A stretch of 10,362 nt of DNA from an uncultured Eubacteriales bacterium (GCA_905209135.1 CAJLRT010000026.1:1-10362); one strand, 5' to 3'; shown: positions 1-6,159, numbered from the stretch's first letter. Made by a program: numbers and translations. Notes: generated from the sequence alone by a model not told the origin.

Positions 1-837
1 CTCGTGCACCGCGCGGTGGGCAGCCAGCTCACCTGCATTTTCGTCGACCACGGCCTGCTGCGCAAAAATGAGGCCGACCTTGTCGAAGAAGTATTCAAAA
101 ACAAGTTTGAAATGAACCTGATCCGGCTGGACGCCTCCGACCGGTTCCTGGGCCGGCTTGAGGGCGTGACTGATCCCGAGCGCAAGCGCAAGATTATCGG
201 CGAGGAGTTTATCCGCGTATTCGAGGAACAGGCGCGTAAGCTCGGGCAGGTGGACTACCTGGTACAGGGCACCATCTATCCCGATGTGATTGAAAGCGGC
301 CTGGGCGACTCCGCGGTGATTAAGAGCCATCATAATGTGGGCGGCCTGCCCTTCGACATCGATTTTAAAGAGATTATTGAGCCGCTGCGCCTGCTGTTTA
401 AGGACGAGGTGCGCAATGTCGGGCTGGAGCTCGGACTGCCGGAGGAGATCGTATGGCGGCAGCCGTTCCCCGGGCCGGGACTTGCCGTTCGGATTCTGGG
501 CCCCATTACGCGCGAGAAGATCCGCCTGCTGCAGGACGCCGATGCCATTTTCCGCGAGGAAATTGCCCTGGCGGGGCTGGACCGCGAAATCAGCCAGTAT
601 TTTGCCGTTCTCCCCGGCGTGCAGAGCGTCGGCGTGATGGGCGACGGGCGCACCTATGACAACCTTGTGGCCCTGCGCGCGGTCAAAACCAGCGATTTCA
701 TGACCGTGGACTGGTACCGGATTCCGTTTGATGTGCTGGAAAAGGTATCGTCCCGGATTGTCAATGAAGTGCGCGGCGTCAACCGTGTGGTGTACGATAT
801 CACCAACAAGCCGCCCGCAACCATTGAGTGGGAATAA
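1..837 (+). CDS. guaA: GMP synthase (glutamine-hydrolysing), C-terminal part; 5' end outside window
   Basis: GMP synthase aminates XMP to GMP with ATP and glutamine, the last step of de novo guanine nucleotide synthesis in the cytoplasm. The frame is open from base 1, so the class I amidotransferase domain and the ATP-pyrophosphatase P-loop (SGGVDSS) lie upstream of the window; about 278 of the family's usual ~510-525 residues are visible. The visible part starts just after the P-loop ([12 protein letters not shown]) and contains family signatures: [11 protein letters not shown] (about 262-300), [10 protein letters not shown] (322-351), [10 protein letters not shown] (463-492), [13 protein letters not shown] (625-663) and the invariant C-terminus KPPATIEWE ending in TAA at 835-837. 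No frameshift is seen. The 3' end of guaA is a known insertion site for integrative elements, which matters for the sequence that follows. Identity is essentially certain. Confidence 0.97.
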   Translation, partial: LVHRAVGSQLTCIFVDHGLLRKNEADLVEEVFKNKFEMNLIRLDASDRFLGRLEGVTDPERKRKIIGEEFIRVFEEQARKLGQVDYLVQGTIYPDVIESGLGDSAVIKSHHNVGGLPFDIDFKEIIEPLRLLFKDEVRNVGLELGLPEEIVWRQPFPGPGLAVRILGPITREKIRLLQDADAIFREEIALAGLDREISQYFAVLPGVQSVGVMGDGRTYDNLVALRAVKTSDFMTVDWYRIPFDVLEKVSSRIVNEVRGVNRVVYDITNKPPATIEWE

Positions 838-851
838 TTTTGAGGTCATTA

Positions 852-880
852 AAAACCCTGTGTTTATGCGGGTTTTGGCG
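852..880 (+). terminator. weak candidate terminator after guaA
   Basis: AAAACCC (852-858) can pair with GGGTTTT (870-876) across an 11-nt loop, 15 bases after the guaA stop. The stem is short and the T-run is inside it, so termination is plausible but weak. The same bases could belong to an attachment-site region. Confidence 0.35.
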
Positions 881-895
881 TTTTGAAGTCCTCTG

Positions 896-915
896 TGGCA
901 ACGAAATGGCAAAGA
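896..915 (+). repeat. short tandem repeat beside guaA 3' end (possible integrase arm sites)
   Basis: TGGCAACGA (896-904) is followed by TGGCAAAGA (907-915), an 11-nt period with one mismatch. Short tandem repeats near a gene's 3' end are typical of arm-type sites for tyrosine recombinases. No integrase gene is visible in the window, so the role is inferred. Confidence 0.3.
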
Positions 916-971
916 CATTTTTGAGGAAACGGGGGACACATACATGCAGGTCGGGAACTCTATTCCCCCGA

Positions 972-1095
972 ATTGAAGCTGCCGCAACAGAGCAGACGCC
1001 CTGAAAGCCGCCGATCCGATGGCATGGAGCGTAAGATGCACCATATTCAGGCGGCAGCGAGAGAGGTTGTCAATCGAAGCATTATCTTTATCTAA
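972..1095 (+). pseudogene. degraded remnant resembling the C-terminus of a TnpV-type transposon protein
   Basis: Reading through three frames gives one coherent protein tail: EAAATEQTP (from 975), then LKAADPMAW (1001-1027), then ERKMHHIQAAAREVVNRSII and a TAA stop at 1093-1095. From memory, TnpV-family proteins of Clostridia mobile elements end in a similar pattern: Leu-Lys, a short acidic stretch, Met-x-Trp, Arg-Met-(Asn/His), Ile-(Arg/Gln), Ala-x-Glu-(Ile/Val)-Val and a hydrophobic end. Each join is a frameshift, so no protein is made from it. The assignment rests on motif memory and splicing frames by eye, so it is tentative. If right, it supports a decayed mobile element between guaA and azlCD. 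Confidence 0.4.
1067..1094 (+). promoter_or_regulatory. weak candidate promoter for azlCD
   Basis: TTGTCA (1067-1072) and TATCTA (1089-1094) are 16 bp apart. The -10 is poor, but nothing better lies between here and azlC. A transcript from it would carry the 1103-1134 hairpin in its leader. Confidence 0.25.
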
Positions 1096-1101
1096 ACTAT
1101 T

Positions 1102-1135
1102 TAAGGGGGGGCATTTAATAATATGCCCCCCTTTA
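1102..1135. terminator. strong G/C hairpin before azlC, possible terminator or attenuator
   Basis: G1105-G1111 followed by CAT pairs with ATG and the C-run 1126-1131, giving a 12-13 bp stem (one G-T wobble) with an 8-nt AT loop (1115-1122). The 3' tail is only TTTAG, so intrinsic termination would be weak on either strand. It lies about 60 bases before the azlC start and could insulate or attenuate azlCD. No T-box specifier or AGGGTGG-type motif is visible. Confidence 0.45.
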
Positions 1136-1196
1136 GTGAACGGAGAACGAATTTCCCTTGCGGGAAAAGCGGTGCTATATTCGGAGGCTGAGATTT

Positions 1197-1904
1197 ATGT
1201 CGGAGAAAAGGAAAACGACACAATATCTGAACGGGATGCGCTCTGCTGTCCCTGTAATATTGGGCTTTGTTCCAGTGGGCATTGCCTATGCAATCATGGC
1301 GAGACAGGCAGGCTTTTCCGTATTACAAACCTGTGGGATGTCTTTGACGGTCTTTGCGGGCGCAAGCCAAATGATGGCGGTTGGGATGTATGTGCAGGGT
1401 GCAAGTGTGATTGCCATGATTCTCGCAACTTTCATCTTGAATTTGCGGCATCTGATTATGAGTACCTGTGTTGTCAATCAAATGAGGGGTGACAGCACGA
1501 TCATAAAATTACTGGCAGCTTTCGGTGTGACGGATGAATCTTTTGCGATTTTTACTACCGAGAAAAAAGAAAAATGCTCTGCATGGTTTTTTCTTGGACT
1601 TATCACGGTTACCTATACATCATGGAATGTGGGAACGCTGATTGGTGCAGTAGCCTCAGATTTTTTGCCTCCAATTATTACAGCAAGCCTGGGTATTGCG
1701 CTATATGCAATGTTTATCGGGCTCCTTATGCCAAGCCTTACCCACAACTGGAAGCTAGGTGTTTTGGTGGTGCTGACTGCTGTTTGTAACTCTCTTCTGA
1801 CACAGCTTATGGCAGCAAGCTGGGCGTTGATTGTCTCCACATTGCTGTGTGCTTTTATCGGGGTTTTCTTTGTAGAGCTGGAGGAGGATCCCGGAAATGG
1901 ATAA
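1197..1904 (+). CDS. azlC: AzlC family branched-chain amino acid exporter, large subunit
   Basis: This is the large membrane subunit of the AzlC/AzlD (BrnF/BrnE-like) exporter. In characterised members the pair exports branched-chain amino acids and analogues such as 4-azaleucine. The 235-residue product is a normal length for the family and very hydrophobic. Near the N-terminus is GFVPVGIAYAIM, followed by FAGASQMMAVGM, ATFILNLRHLIMS and VTDESFAIF, all typical of AzlC, then further hydrophobic spans to residue ~228. I start it at ATG 1197, 9 nt after GGAGG (1183-1187), rather than an in-frame ATG at 1158 that has no ribosome site and adds a charged, non-family leader. It overlaps azlD by 8 bases. 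Codon use is more AT-rich than guaA or the ATPase, which suggests horizontal acquisition. Substrate is inferred from the family. Confidence 0.92.
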   Translation: MSEKRKTTQYLNGMRSAVPVILGFVPVGIAYAIMARQAGFSVLQTCGMSLTVFAGASQMMAVGMYVQGASVIAMILATFILNLRHLIMSTCVVNQMRGDSTIIKLLAAFGVTDESFAIFTTEKKEKCSAWFFLGLITVTYTSWNVGTLIGAVASDFLPPIITASLGIALYAMFIGLLMPSLTHNWKLGVLVVLTAVCNSLLTQLMAASWALIVSTLLCAFIGVFFVELEEDPGNG

Positions 1905-2211
1905 TACAAAAGTCCTGATATTGATTGTGGGCATGGCATTGGTTACATATATTCCACGAGCAATCCCTGCTGTTCTCATCGACAAAATGCAGTTTGGAGC
2001 AAAGACGGAGAAATTCTTAAAGCTGATTCCTTACACGGCCATGTCTGCATTGATTTTTCCCGGTATATTTACAGTAGACATGACCAATCCGGCTATCGGT
2101 ATCGTTGGCGGAGCTGTAGCCGCAGTATTGGCTTGGAAAAAATGCCCGGTGATGATATGTGTGCTGGCAGCAATTGCAGCGGACTTTTTACTGTATATCA
2201 TTCTGATGTAA
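1897..2211 (+). CDS. azlD: AzlD family branched-chain amino acid exporter, small subunit
   Basis: This is the small integral-membrane partner of AzlC, and the two together form the exporter. The product is 104 residues, normal for AzlD, with about four hydrophobic segments. Typical features are the N-terminal span with MALVTYIPRAIPAVLI, the central KLIPYTAMSALIFPGIF and the C-terminal span ending FLLYIILM. The start ATG (1897) lies inside the last codons of azlC in another frame, with GAGGAGG (1881-1887) as ribosome site, so the genes are translationally coupled. Composition is AT-rich like azlC, so both probably arrived together. Export substrate is inferred from family knowledge. Confidence 0.92.
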   Translation: MDNTKVLILIVGMALVTYIPRAIPAVLIDKMQFGAKTEKFLKLIPYTAMSALIFPGIFTVDMTNPAIGIVGGAVAAVLAWKKCPVMICVLAAIAADFLLYIILM

Positions 2212-2292
2212 AGAACTTGTGCTTCTGAAAAACCGTTGATTTTTTACATATCGCCATCTGCCCATATAGGCAGGATCATGTGGATACGGCAG

Positions 2293-2336
2293 AAAAAGGC
2301 AGTACTGACTTATGCGGCCGGTGCTGCCTTTTTGCG
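2293..2336 (+). terminator. intrinsic terminator after azlCD
   Basis: AAAAAGGCAGTAC (2293-2305) pairs with GTGCTGCCTTTTT (2321-2333), 13 bp with one G-T wobble and a 15-nt loop. The T-run forms the 3' arm end, and the A-run makes it usable in both directions. It lies 82 bases after the azlD stop. Confidence 0.7.
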
Positions 2337-2489
2337 TTTCTAAATACAACTTCCCTGGGAAATGGACTGGAGGGAGTCCGCTGCCTGCGTTGCGCACATT
2401 TTGTGAATGGACTGACGCGTAAATCCGCCAAAAGAGGGGCATAAACGCTGGGCCGGCAGTGCCCGGGGGCATGCGGGCGTTTTACGCAA

Positions 2490-2498
2490 GGGGGGGGG
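2490..2498. repeat. homopolymeric G9 tract
   Basis: Nine consecutive G lie 38 bases before the -35 of the next promoter, flanked by CGCAA and ATGCG. Such tracts are prone to length change. A second G9 tract occurs at 6061-6069. Confidence 0.6.
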
Positions 2499-2536
2499 AT
2501 GCGCCTCCGCCTGATATAGGAGCAATGGAAACACGG

Positions 2537-2565
2537 TTGCTCCGCCGCCGCAAATATAGTATAAT
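2537..2565 (+). promoter_or_regulatory. sigma-A promoter for the FakA-middle-domain-like gene
   Basis: TTGCTC (2537-2542), a 17-bp spacer and TATAAT (2560-2565) fit a housekeeping promoter with a start near 2572. The -35 is the right arm of an inverted repeat GGAGCAA (2519-2525)/TTGCTCC (2537-2543), so a protein bound there could control it. Confidence 0.7.
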
Positions 2566-2668
2566 ATTCTTGCAGCGGCAGGCGGGACCCACATTTGCCA
2601 TGGGGGAAACAGCGGACCGGCTGGCCTGTCCGCACGAACGAGACAAACGGATAAGGAGAAAAAGTTTT

Positions 2669-2920
2669 ATGCTGGAATTTCGGTACGACACCCAACTGCT
2701 GATTGAGGGCAAAGGACTGGACGAGGACGCGATTAACGCCTATTTCCAGGAGCATTTTCAGGGCGACTGCCTGCTTGCGGTGGGCGACGAAGAGGTGGTA
2801 AAAATACACTTTCACACAAACGAGCCTTGGAAAGTGCTGGAATACTGCGCTTCGGTCGGCAGTATTTACGATATCGTGATAGAGGATATGGAACGGCAGG
2901 CGCAGGGCCTGCAGGGTTGA
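2669..2920 (+). CDS. stand-alone domain resembling the middle domain of FakA/YloV (DAK2-family) proteins
   Basis: The 83-residue product resembles one internal segment of FakA/YloV-type proteins, the DAK2-domain subunits of fatty acid kinase. The matching pattern is RYDTQLLIEG near the N-terminus, GDCLLAVGDEEVVKIHFHTN at about residues 31-50, then a ...VLEYCASVGSIYDIVIEDM... tail. In full-length proteins of ~550 residues this segment follows the N-terminal ATP-binding DAK2 domain. Here neither that domain nor the C-terminal one is present, so it cannot be a kinase alone. The Cys I recall in the usual YCTEF motif is Asp here, while the HxH of IHFHTN is kept. ATG 2669 is supported by AAGGAG 12 nt upstream and a clear promoter, so it is probably expressed rather than debris. 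It could be a regulatory or metal-binding domain, or a relic. Homology is by eye; function is unknown. Confidence 0.72.
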   Translation: MLEFRYDTQLLIEGKGLDEDAINAYFQEHFQGDCLLAVGDEEVVKIHFHTNEPWKVLEYCASVGSIYDIVIEDMERQAQGLQG

Positions 2921-2960
2921 GCGCTGTGCGAGATGTAAAACATTAACTTTTATAAAACAG

Positions 2961-2989
2961 TTGACAAACAGGCTGAACCTGCATATAAT
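2961..2989 (+). promoter_or_regulatory. consensus sigma-A promoter for the riboswitch-ATPase transcript
   Basis: TTGACA (2961-2966), exactly 17 bp, then TATAAT (2984-2989): a perfect housekeeping promoter. The expected start is near 2996, giving a leader of about 240 nt. Such a strong promoter fits control after initiation by the riboswitch. Confidence 0.9.
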
Positions 2990-3016
2990 ATAAAGCAATC
3001 TCTTTGCACTGCATAC

Positions 3017-3032
3017 CATTCCGAACGGAATG
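3017..3032. promoter_or_regulatory. palindrome between promoter and riboswitch, candidate operator
   Basis: CATTCCGAACGGAATG has 7-bp inverted arms around AA. It sits about 20 bases past the expected transcription start and before the riboswitch. It could be a repressor operator or a small 5' RNA hairpin. No regulator in the window is tied to it. Confidence 0.35.
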
Positions 3033-3045
3033 TGCGATCAACAGT

Positions 3046-3138
3046 ACAAACTGAGCAGGCGATGCCCGACCGGGCATGGGGCCGGGCCGCATCATTGCGG
3101 CAGCAGATGAGAAACGACATCTGCGGGACAGTGGTTGT
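3046..3138 (+). promoter_or_regulatory. NiCo (czcD-type) riboswitch aptamer
   Basis: The RNA matches the four-way-junction NiCo aptamer as I recall it, in both paired and invariant loop bases. P1 pairs ACAAACTG (3046-3053) with CAGTggTTGT (3129-3138, GG bulged). CTGAGCAGGC follows at 3051-3060. P2 is ATGCCC/GGGCAT (3062-3067/3072-3077). GGGCCGGGC leads to P3 GCCGC/GCGGC (3086-3090/3097-3101). P4 is CAGATG/CATCTG (3104-3109/3118-3123), followed by GGGACAG. The class was described as sensing Co2+ and Ni2+, and later work proposed Fe2+ as a physiological ligand. The 3' strands of P4 and P1 are also the 5' arm and loop of the terminator at 3117-3154, so metal binding should favour read-through into the ATPase gene. 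The match is from memory without a covariance search. Confidence 0.87.
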
Positions 3139-3154
3139 CTCGCAGATGTTTTTT
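3117..3154 (+). terminator. riboswitch expression platform: intrinsic terminator
   Basis: CATCTGCGGGACA (3118-3130) pairs with TGTCTCGCAGATG (3136-3148), plus A3117-T3149, with loop GTGGT and T-run 3149-3154. One pair is G-T. Its 5' arm reuses P4 and P1 bases of the aptamer, so the two folds are mutually exclusive, as expected of a metal-on switch. Confidence 0.92.
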
Positions 3155-3236
3155 ATTTATCTGCCGGACAGCGGCTTTTGAATGTGGAGTGCCATAGGAG
3201 AACTCAAAACGCCTTTGCGGCAAGGAGGATTCTTTT

Positions 3237-5759
3237 ATGACAGACGGACAAAACAGGCTTTGCGGCCTGACGGCGGAAGAGGCGGCGCGCCGGCAGGTGC
3301 GCTGCGGTAAAAACGAGCTGCGTCCGCAGCAAAAGGGCGGTTCGCTGAAAAAAGCGCTGCACATGGTTTTTGAACCGATGTTTTTGCTGCTGCTTGCGGC
3401 GGCGGCAATTTACTTTGCGCTGGGGGAGCCGCGCGACGGCGCGGTCATGCTGGTTTTTGTGGCCGGGATTATTGTGATTGACGTGGTCCAGGAGTGGAAG
3501 ACCGACCGGACGCTCAGCGCGCTGCGAGACCTGTCCGCACCGAAAGCACGGGTGGTGCGCGACGGGCGGGAACAGCTCATTGCGAGCGCCGACCTGGTGC
3601 CCGGCGACCTTATACTGGTGCGCGAAGGGGATAAGATTGCGGCGGACGGCGCGATTGTCCAGTGCCATGATCTGTGCGTGGACGAATCCACCCTGACGGG
3701 TGAGTCGGAGGGCGTTTGGAAGACGGCGGAGCAGGACGGCGGCGCGGCGGACAGCGGCGGCTGGCGGCGCGATTTTTGCTATGCCGGGACGCTTGTGACC
3801 CAGGGCTCGGCCGCTGTGCGCGTAGAGCATATCGGCGCGCAGACGGAGTACGGAAAGATCGGGCTGGGGATTGCCGCCGCGCCGAAGGAGGCGTCTCCCC
3901 TGCAGCGGCAGACGGGTAAACTGGTGAAAACCTGCGCAGTGATAGCGGGCGTACTTTTTGTACTGGTCGGCCTTGTGACCTGGTTCAACATTGCCGGCGC
4001 AAGCCCGGCCGACCGGCTGACTGAGAGCGTGCTGGCCGGGATCACCCTTGCCATGGCGATGATTCCGGAGGAGTTCCCCGTGATTCTCACCGTGTTCCTG
4101 TCCATGGGCGCGTGGCGGCTTGCCCGGAAGCGGTCGCTGGTGCGCAGCCTGCCCGGCGTGGAGACGCTGGGTGCAGTGAGCGTGCTGTGCGTGGACAAGA
4201 CGGGCACTGTCACGCAGAACCGGATGATGGTACAGCGGACATATGCCGCCTGCGGCGGCGGCGAACGGGAGCTCTGCGAAACCATGGGGCGTGCGTGCGA
4301 GTCCGACGCTTACGACCCGATGGAGCGCGCGATGCTGGATTACTGCGCAGGGCTGGGAATTGCGCGTGAAACGCTGTTTGGCGGCCGCCTCGCGGCGGAG
4401 TACGCATTTACAAGCGAGCTGAAAATGATGGGCCATGTCTGGCAGCGCGGCGGCGTTTTGGAGCTGGCGGCCAAGGGCAGCCCGGAGCGTTTGCTGCCCC
4501 TGTGCGGGCTTGCAGACGGCGCGCTTGCTGCGGTGCATGCCGAGGCCGAACGCATGGCGGAGCAGGGCCTGCGCGTGATCGCCGTGGGCGCGGCGCAGTT
4601 TGCGGACGAGGGCGAAATTCCGCCGCGGCTGGATGAATGCAGGCTGCGCTTTTGCGGCCTGGTCGGGCTTGCAGACCCGCCTAGGGAGGGCGTGCGTGAG
4701 GATATTGAAGCGCTGCAGCGGGCGGGCGTTCGCGTTGTCATGATAACGGGCGACAATGGCGTGACGGCGGCTCGGATTGCGGAAAAGGTGGGGATCCGCA
4801 GCGCCGGCGCGACCGTTACGGGCGACGAGCTGGATGCGATGAGCGACGAAGAGCTTCGCCGTGCGGTCGGCACAGCCGCCGTCTTTTCCCGCGTGGCGCC
4901 GGAGCACAAAATGCGGATTGTAAAAGCGCTGCAGGAAAACGGAGAAATCGTCGCCATGACCGGAGACGGTGTAAACGACGCCCCCGCCCTGAAACGCGCC
5001 GATATTGGCATTGCAATGGGCGGGCGCGGCAGTGAAGTGGCGCGCGAGGCTGCGGATCTGATTCTGCTGGACGACCAGTTTTCAACGATTGTCCAGACCG
5101 TCCGCGACGGGCGCAGGATTTACGGCAACATACGCCGGGCGGTGGGGTATGTGTTCGCCATCCATATCCCGATTGCGCTGTCCGCGCTGCTTGCGCCCAT
5201 GCTCGGGATCGCGTCCGCGTCTATATTCCTGCTGCCGCTGCATGTCGTCCTGCTCGAGCTGATGATCGACCCGACCTGTTCGGTAGTGCTGGAGCGGCTC
5301 CCCGCCGAGGCGGACAGTATGGAGCGCCCGCCGCGTTCGCCGAAAGAAAATCTGCTGACGGCGCGGACGCTGGGAAAGAGCGCCGCGCAGGGGCTGGCCG
5401 TATTCGCCGCCGCGTTTGGCTGCTATTACGCTTCGCTGGCGCAGTGCGGGGCGGAGGGCGCGCGCAGTATGGGTCTTGCCGTCCTCATTTTTTCAAATAT
5501 GCTGCTTGTACTGGTGAACTGCTCGGCGCGGGAAAGCGCATGGCGGTCTATAAAACGGCTGGCGGGGGACTGGGTGTTCTGGGCCGCTGCCGGCGGGGCC
5601 CTGCTCATGCTGCTTGTCTGTATGTATACCCCGCTCAGCGGCTTTCTGAAGCTCTCGGCCCTGCCGCTGCCCCGGCTGCTGGGCGCCGCCGCCGCTGCTG
5701 CCGCGGCAACGCTGTGGTACGAGCTTGTAAAACTCTATAAGCGCCATAAACAGGATTGA
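3237..5759 (+). CDS. P2-like P-type cation ATPase under NiCo riboswitch control, probable divalent metal exporter
   Basis: This 840-residue membrane pump is complete. An N-terminal cytoplasmic segment has LTAEEAARRQ...GKNEL. An early membrane pair lies at ~44-83, and the actuator loop carries TGES (154-157). TM4 has IPEEFP (276-281), followed by the phosphorylation site DKTGT (320-324), a compact nucleotide domain with KGSPE (413-417), then MITGDN (502-507) and the hinge TGDGVND (575-581). C-terminal membrane spans follow. The overall fold is that of SERCA-like P2 ATPases, but ion-site segments differ: PEEFP instead of PEGLP in TM4, AIHIPIA (641-647) in TM5 and LMIDPT (675-680) in TM6. It has none of the P1B hallmarks (no CPC/SPC/TPC, no HP motif). 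AAGGAGG (3222-3228) sets the ATG. By family alone it would be called Ca2+-type; the upstream NiCo riboswitch points instead to Co2+/Ni2+ or Fe2+ export. Cation is inferred. Confidence 0.93.
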   Translation: MTDGQNRLCGLTAEEAARRQVRCGKNELRPQQKGGSLKKALHMVFEPMFLLLLAAAAIYFALGEPRDGAVMLVFVAGIIVIDVVQEWKTDRTLSALRDLSAPKARVVRDGREQLIASADLVPGDLILVREGDKIAADGAIVQCHDLCVDESTLTGESEGVWKTAEQDGGAADSGGWRRDFCYAGTLVTQGSAAVRVEHIGAQTEYGKIGLGIAAAPKEASPLQRQTGKLVKTCAVIAGVLFVLVGLVTWFNIAGASPADRLTESVLAGITLAMAMIPEEFPVILTVFLSMGAWRLARKRSLVRSLPGVETLGAVSVLCVDKTGTVTQNRMMVQRTYAACGGGERELCETMGRACESDAYDPMERAMLDYCAGLGIARETLFGGRLAAEYAFTSELKMMGHVWQRGGVLELAAKGSPERLLPLCGLADGALAAVHAEAERMAEQGLRVIAVGAAQFADEGEIPPRLDECRLRFCGLVGLADPPREGVREDIEALQRAGVRVVMITGDNGVTAARIAEKVGIRSAGATVTGDELDAMSDEELRRAVGTAAVFSRVAPEHKMRIVKALQENGEIVAMTGDGVNDAPALKRADIGIAMGGRGSEVAREAADLILLDDQFSTIVQTVRDGRRIYGNIRRAVGYVFAIHIPIALSALLAPMLGIASASIFLLPLHVVLLELMIDPTCSVVLERLPAEADSMERPPRSPKENLLTARTLGKSAAQGLAVFAAAFGCYYASLAQCGAEGARSMGLAVLIFSNMLLVLVNCSARESAWRSIKRLAGDWVFWAAAGGALLMLLVCMYTPLSGFLKLSALPLPRLLGAAAAAAAATLWYELVKLYKRHKQD

Positions 5760-5810
5760 TTCTTATTTTTGAAATCGGTCCGCGCATACGCCCTCTCTGT
5801 GCGCCGAAAA

Positions 5811-5862
5811 AAGAAAGGCAAAACCGGGAATCGTTCTTATAATTCCCGGTTTTGCCTTTCTT
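5811..5862. terminator. long terminator hairpin after the ATPase gene
   Basis: A perfect 21-bp inverted repeat (5811-5831 with 5842-5862) encloses the loop CGTTCTTATA. The core is GGCAAAACCGGGAAT, with an A-rich 5' arm and T-rich 3' arm, so it can act on both strands. It begins 51 bases after the ATPase stop. Confidence 0.85.
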
Positions 5863-5968
5863 AACAGGGGGAAATTCCACTTCCCGCGGCGTGAAAGCTG
5901 GTGTGGACCGTTTGTTTGCTGACGGAGCGCCGTTTTTCACGCCTGGATGTGCTGCGGGAAAGGATATC

Positions 5969-6004
5969 GCCGCCGCCCCCAAAAGCCGGCGGCTGCGTTT
6001 TTTT
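5969..6004 (+). terminator. second intrinsic terminator in the ATPase-XRE gap
   Basis: GCCGCC (5969-5974) pairs with GGCGGC (5988-5993), followed by TGCG and T-run 5998-6004. No gene lies between this and the first terminator, so it is either a back-up or ends an unrecognised short transcript. Confidence 0.5.
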
Positions 6005-6060
6005 CATATAATGCGTTCATCGGGGCATACTTAAACGAGAGGACAAACAGCGCTGCCGCA

Positions 6061-6069
6061 GGGGGGGGG
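6061..6069. repeat. homopolymeric G9 tract
   Basis: Nine consecutive G follow GCCGCA and precede ACCGCCGCCGC, about 95 bases before the XRE -10. It is the second such intergenic tract in the window, after 2490-2498. Confidence 0.6.
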
Positions 6070-6121
6070 ACCGCCGCCGCTGCGCAGGAGAAAATATACT
6101 GTCGGCCGCCAAGAAGTTTTA

Positions 6122-6159
6122 GGACTATTTGTCCAATTCCCTGATAGTACATATTGTCC
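6122..6159. promoter_or_regulatory. two candidate operators for the adjacent XRE regulator
   Basis: GGACTATTTGTCC (6122-6134) and GTACATATTGTCC (6147-6159) are related 13-bp imperfect palindromes with centres 25 bp apart. The second ends 5 bases before the -10 of the XRE promoter. This is the usual layout of an autoregulated XRE repressor. Inference from position and symmetry only. Confidence 0.45.

Larger units (their letters stand above)
838..1196. other. gene-free gap between guaA and azlC, probable mobile-element scar
   Basis: This 359-base gap holds no intact gene. In order it contains a weak hairpin, a 9-nt tandem repeat, a degraded tnpV-like remnant, a strong G/C hairpin (1103-1134), a small hairpin TTTCCC-TTGC-GGGAAA (1152-1167) and the azlC ribosome site. 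An 8-bp inverted repeat GCTGCCGC/GCGGCAGC (978-985/1051-1058) spans the remnant. I read the gap as the edge or scar of an element inserted at guaA. Confidence 0.45.
2212..2668. other. gene-free gap between azlD and the FakA-like small gene
   Basis: This 457-base gap contains a small hairpin CTGCC-CATATA-GGCAG (2258-2273), an intrinsic terminator (2293-2333), a run of nine G (2490-2498), a 7-bp inverted repeat over a promoter -35 (2519-2543) and that promoter. I see no protein-coding signal on either strand. The downstream reading frame is open back to about 2459, but that extension is not protein-like and lacks a ribosome site. Confidence 0.5.

Noticed and set aside
1158..1196. longer azlC start at ATG 1158
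   Set aside because: No ribosome site there; the added 13 residues are charged and unlike AzlC N-termini. ATG 1197 has GGAGG at proper spacing.
1060..1196. T-box or amino acid riboswitch upstream of azlCD
   Set aside because: Only simple hairpins are present, with no T-box sequence or specifier loop and a poor T-tail.
2459..2668. N-terminal extension of the FakA-like small gene
   Set aside because: The frame is open upstream but the translation is not domain-like, contains the promoter and G9 tract, and ATG 2669 has its own ribosome site.
2276..3019. 247-codon minus-strand open frame across the FakA-like gene
   Set aside because: It runs across a terminator, two good plus-strand promoters and the small gene, and its product has no coherent domain.
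3000..3160. yybP-ykoY (Mn2+) riboswitch, considered because that class also precedes P-type ATPases
   Set aside because: The bases typical of that class are not visible, whereas the four-helix NiCo pattern fits throughout.
3204..4907. 567-codon open frame on the minus strand opposite the ATPase
   Set aside because: Arg/His/Pro/Ala-rich string with no family motif. It mirrors the GC-rich codon structure of the ATPase gene, whose motifs are complete on the plus strand.
5981..6012. promoter at TATAAT 6007-6012
   Set aside because: The position 17 bp upstream is inside a GC-rich terminator stem with no -35-like hexamer, and no gene follows at a suitable distance.
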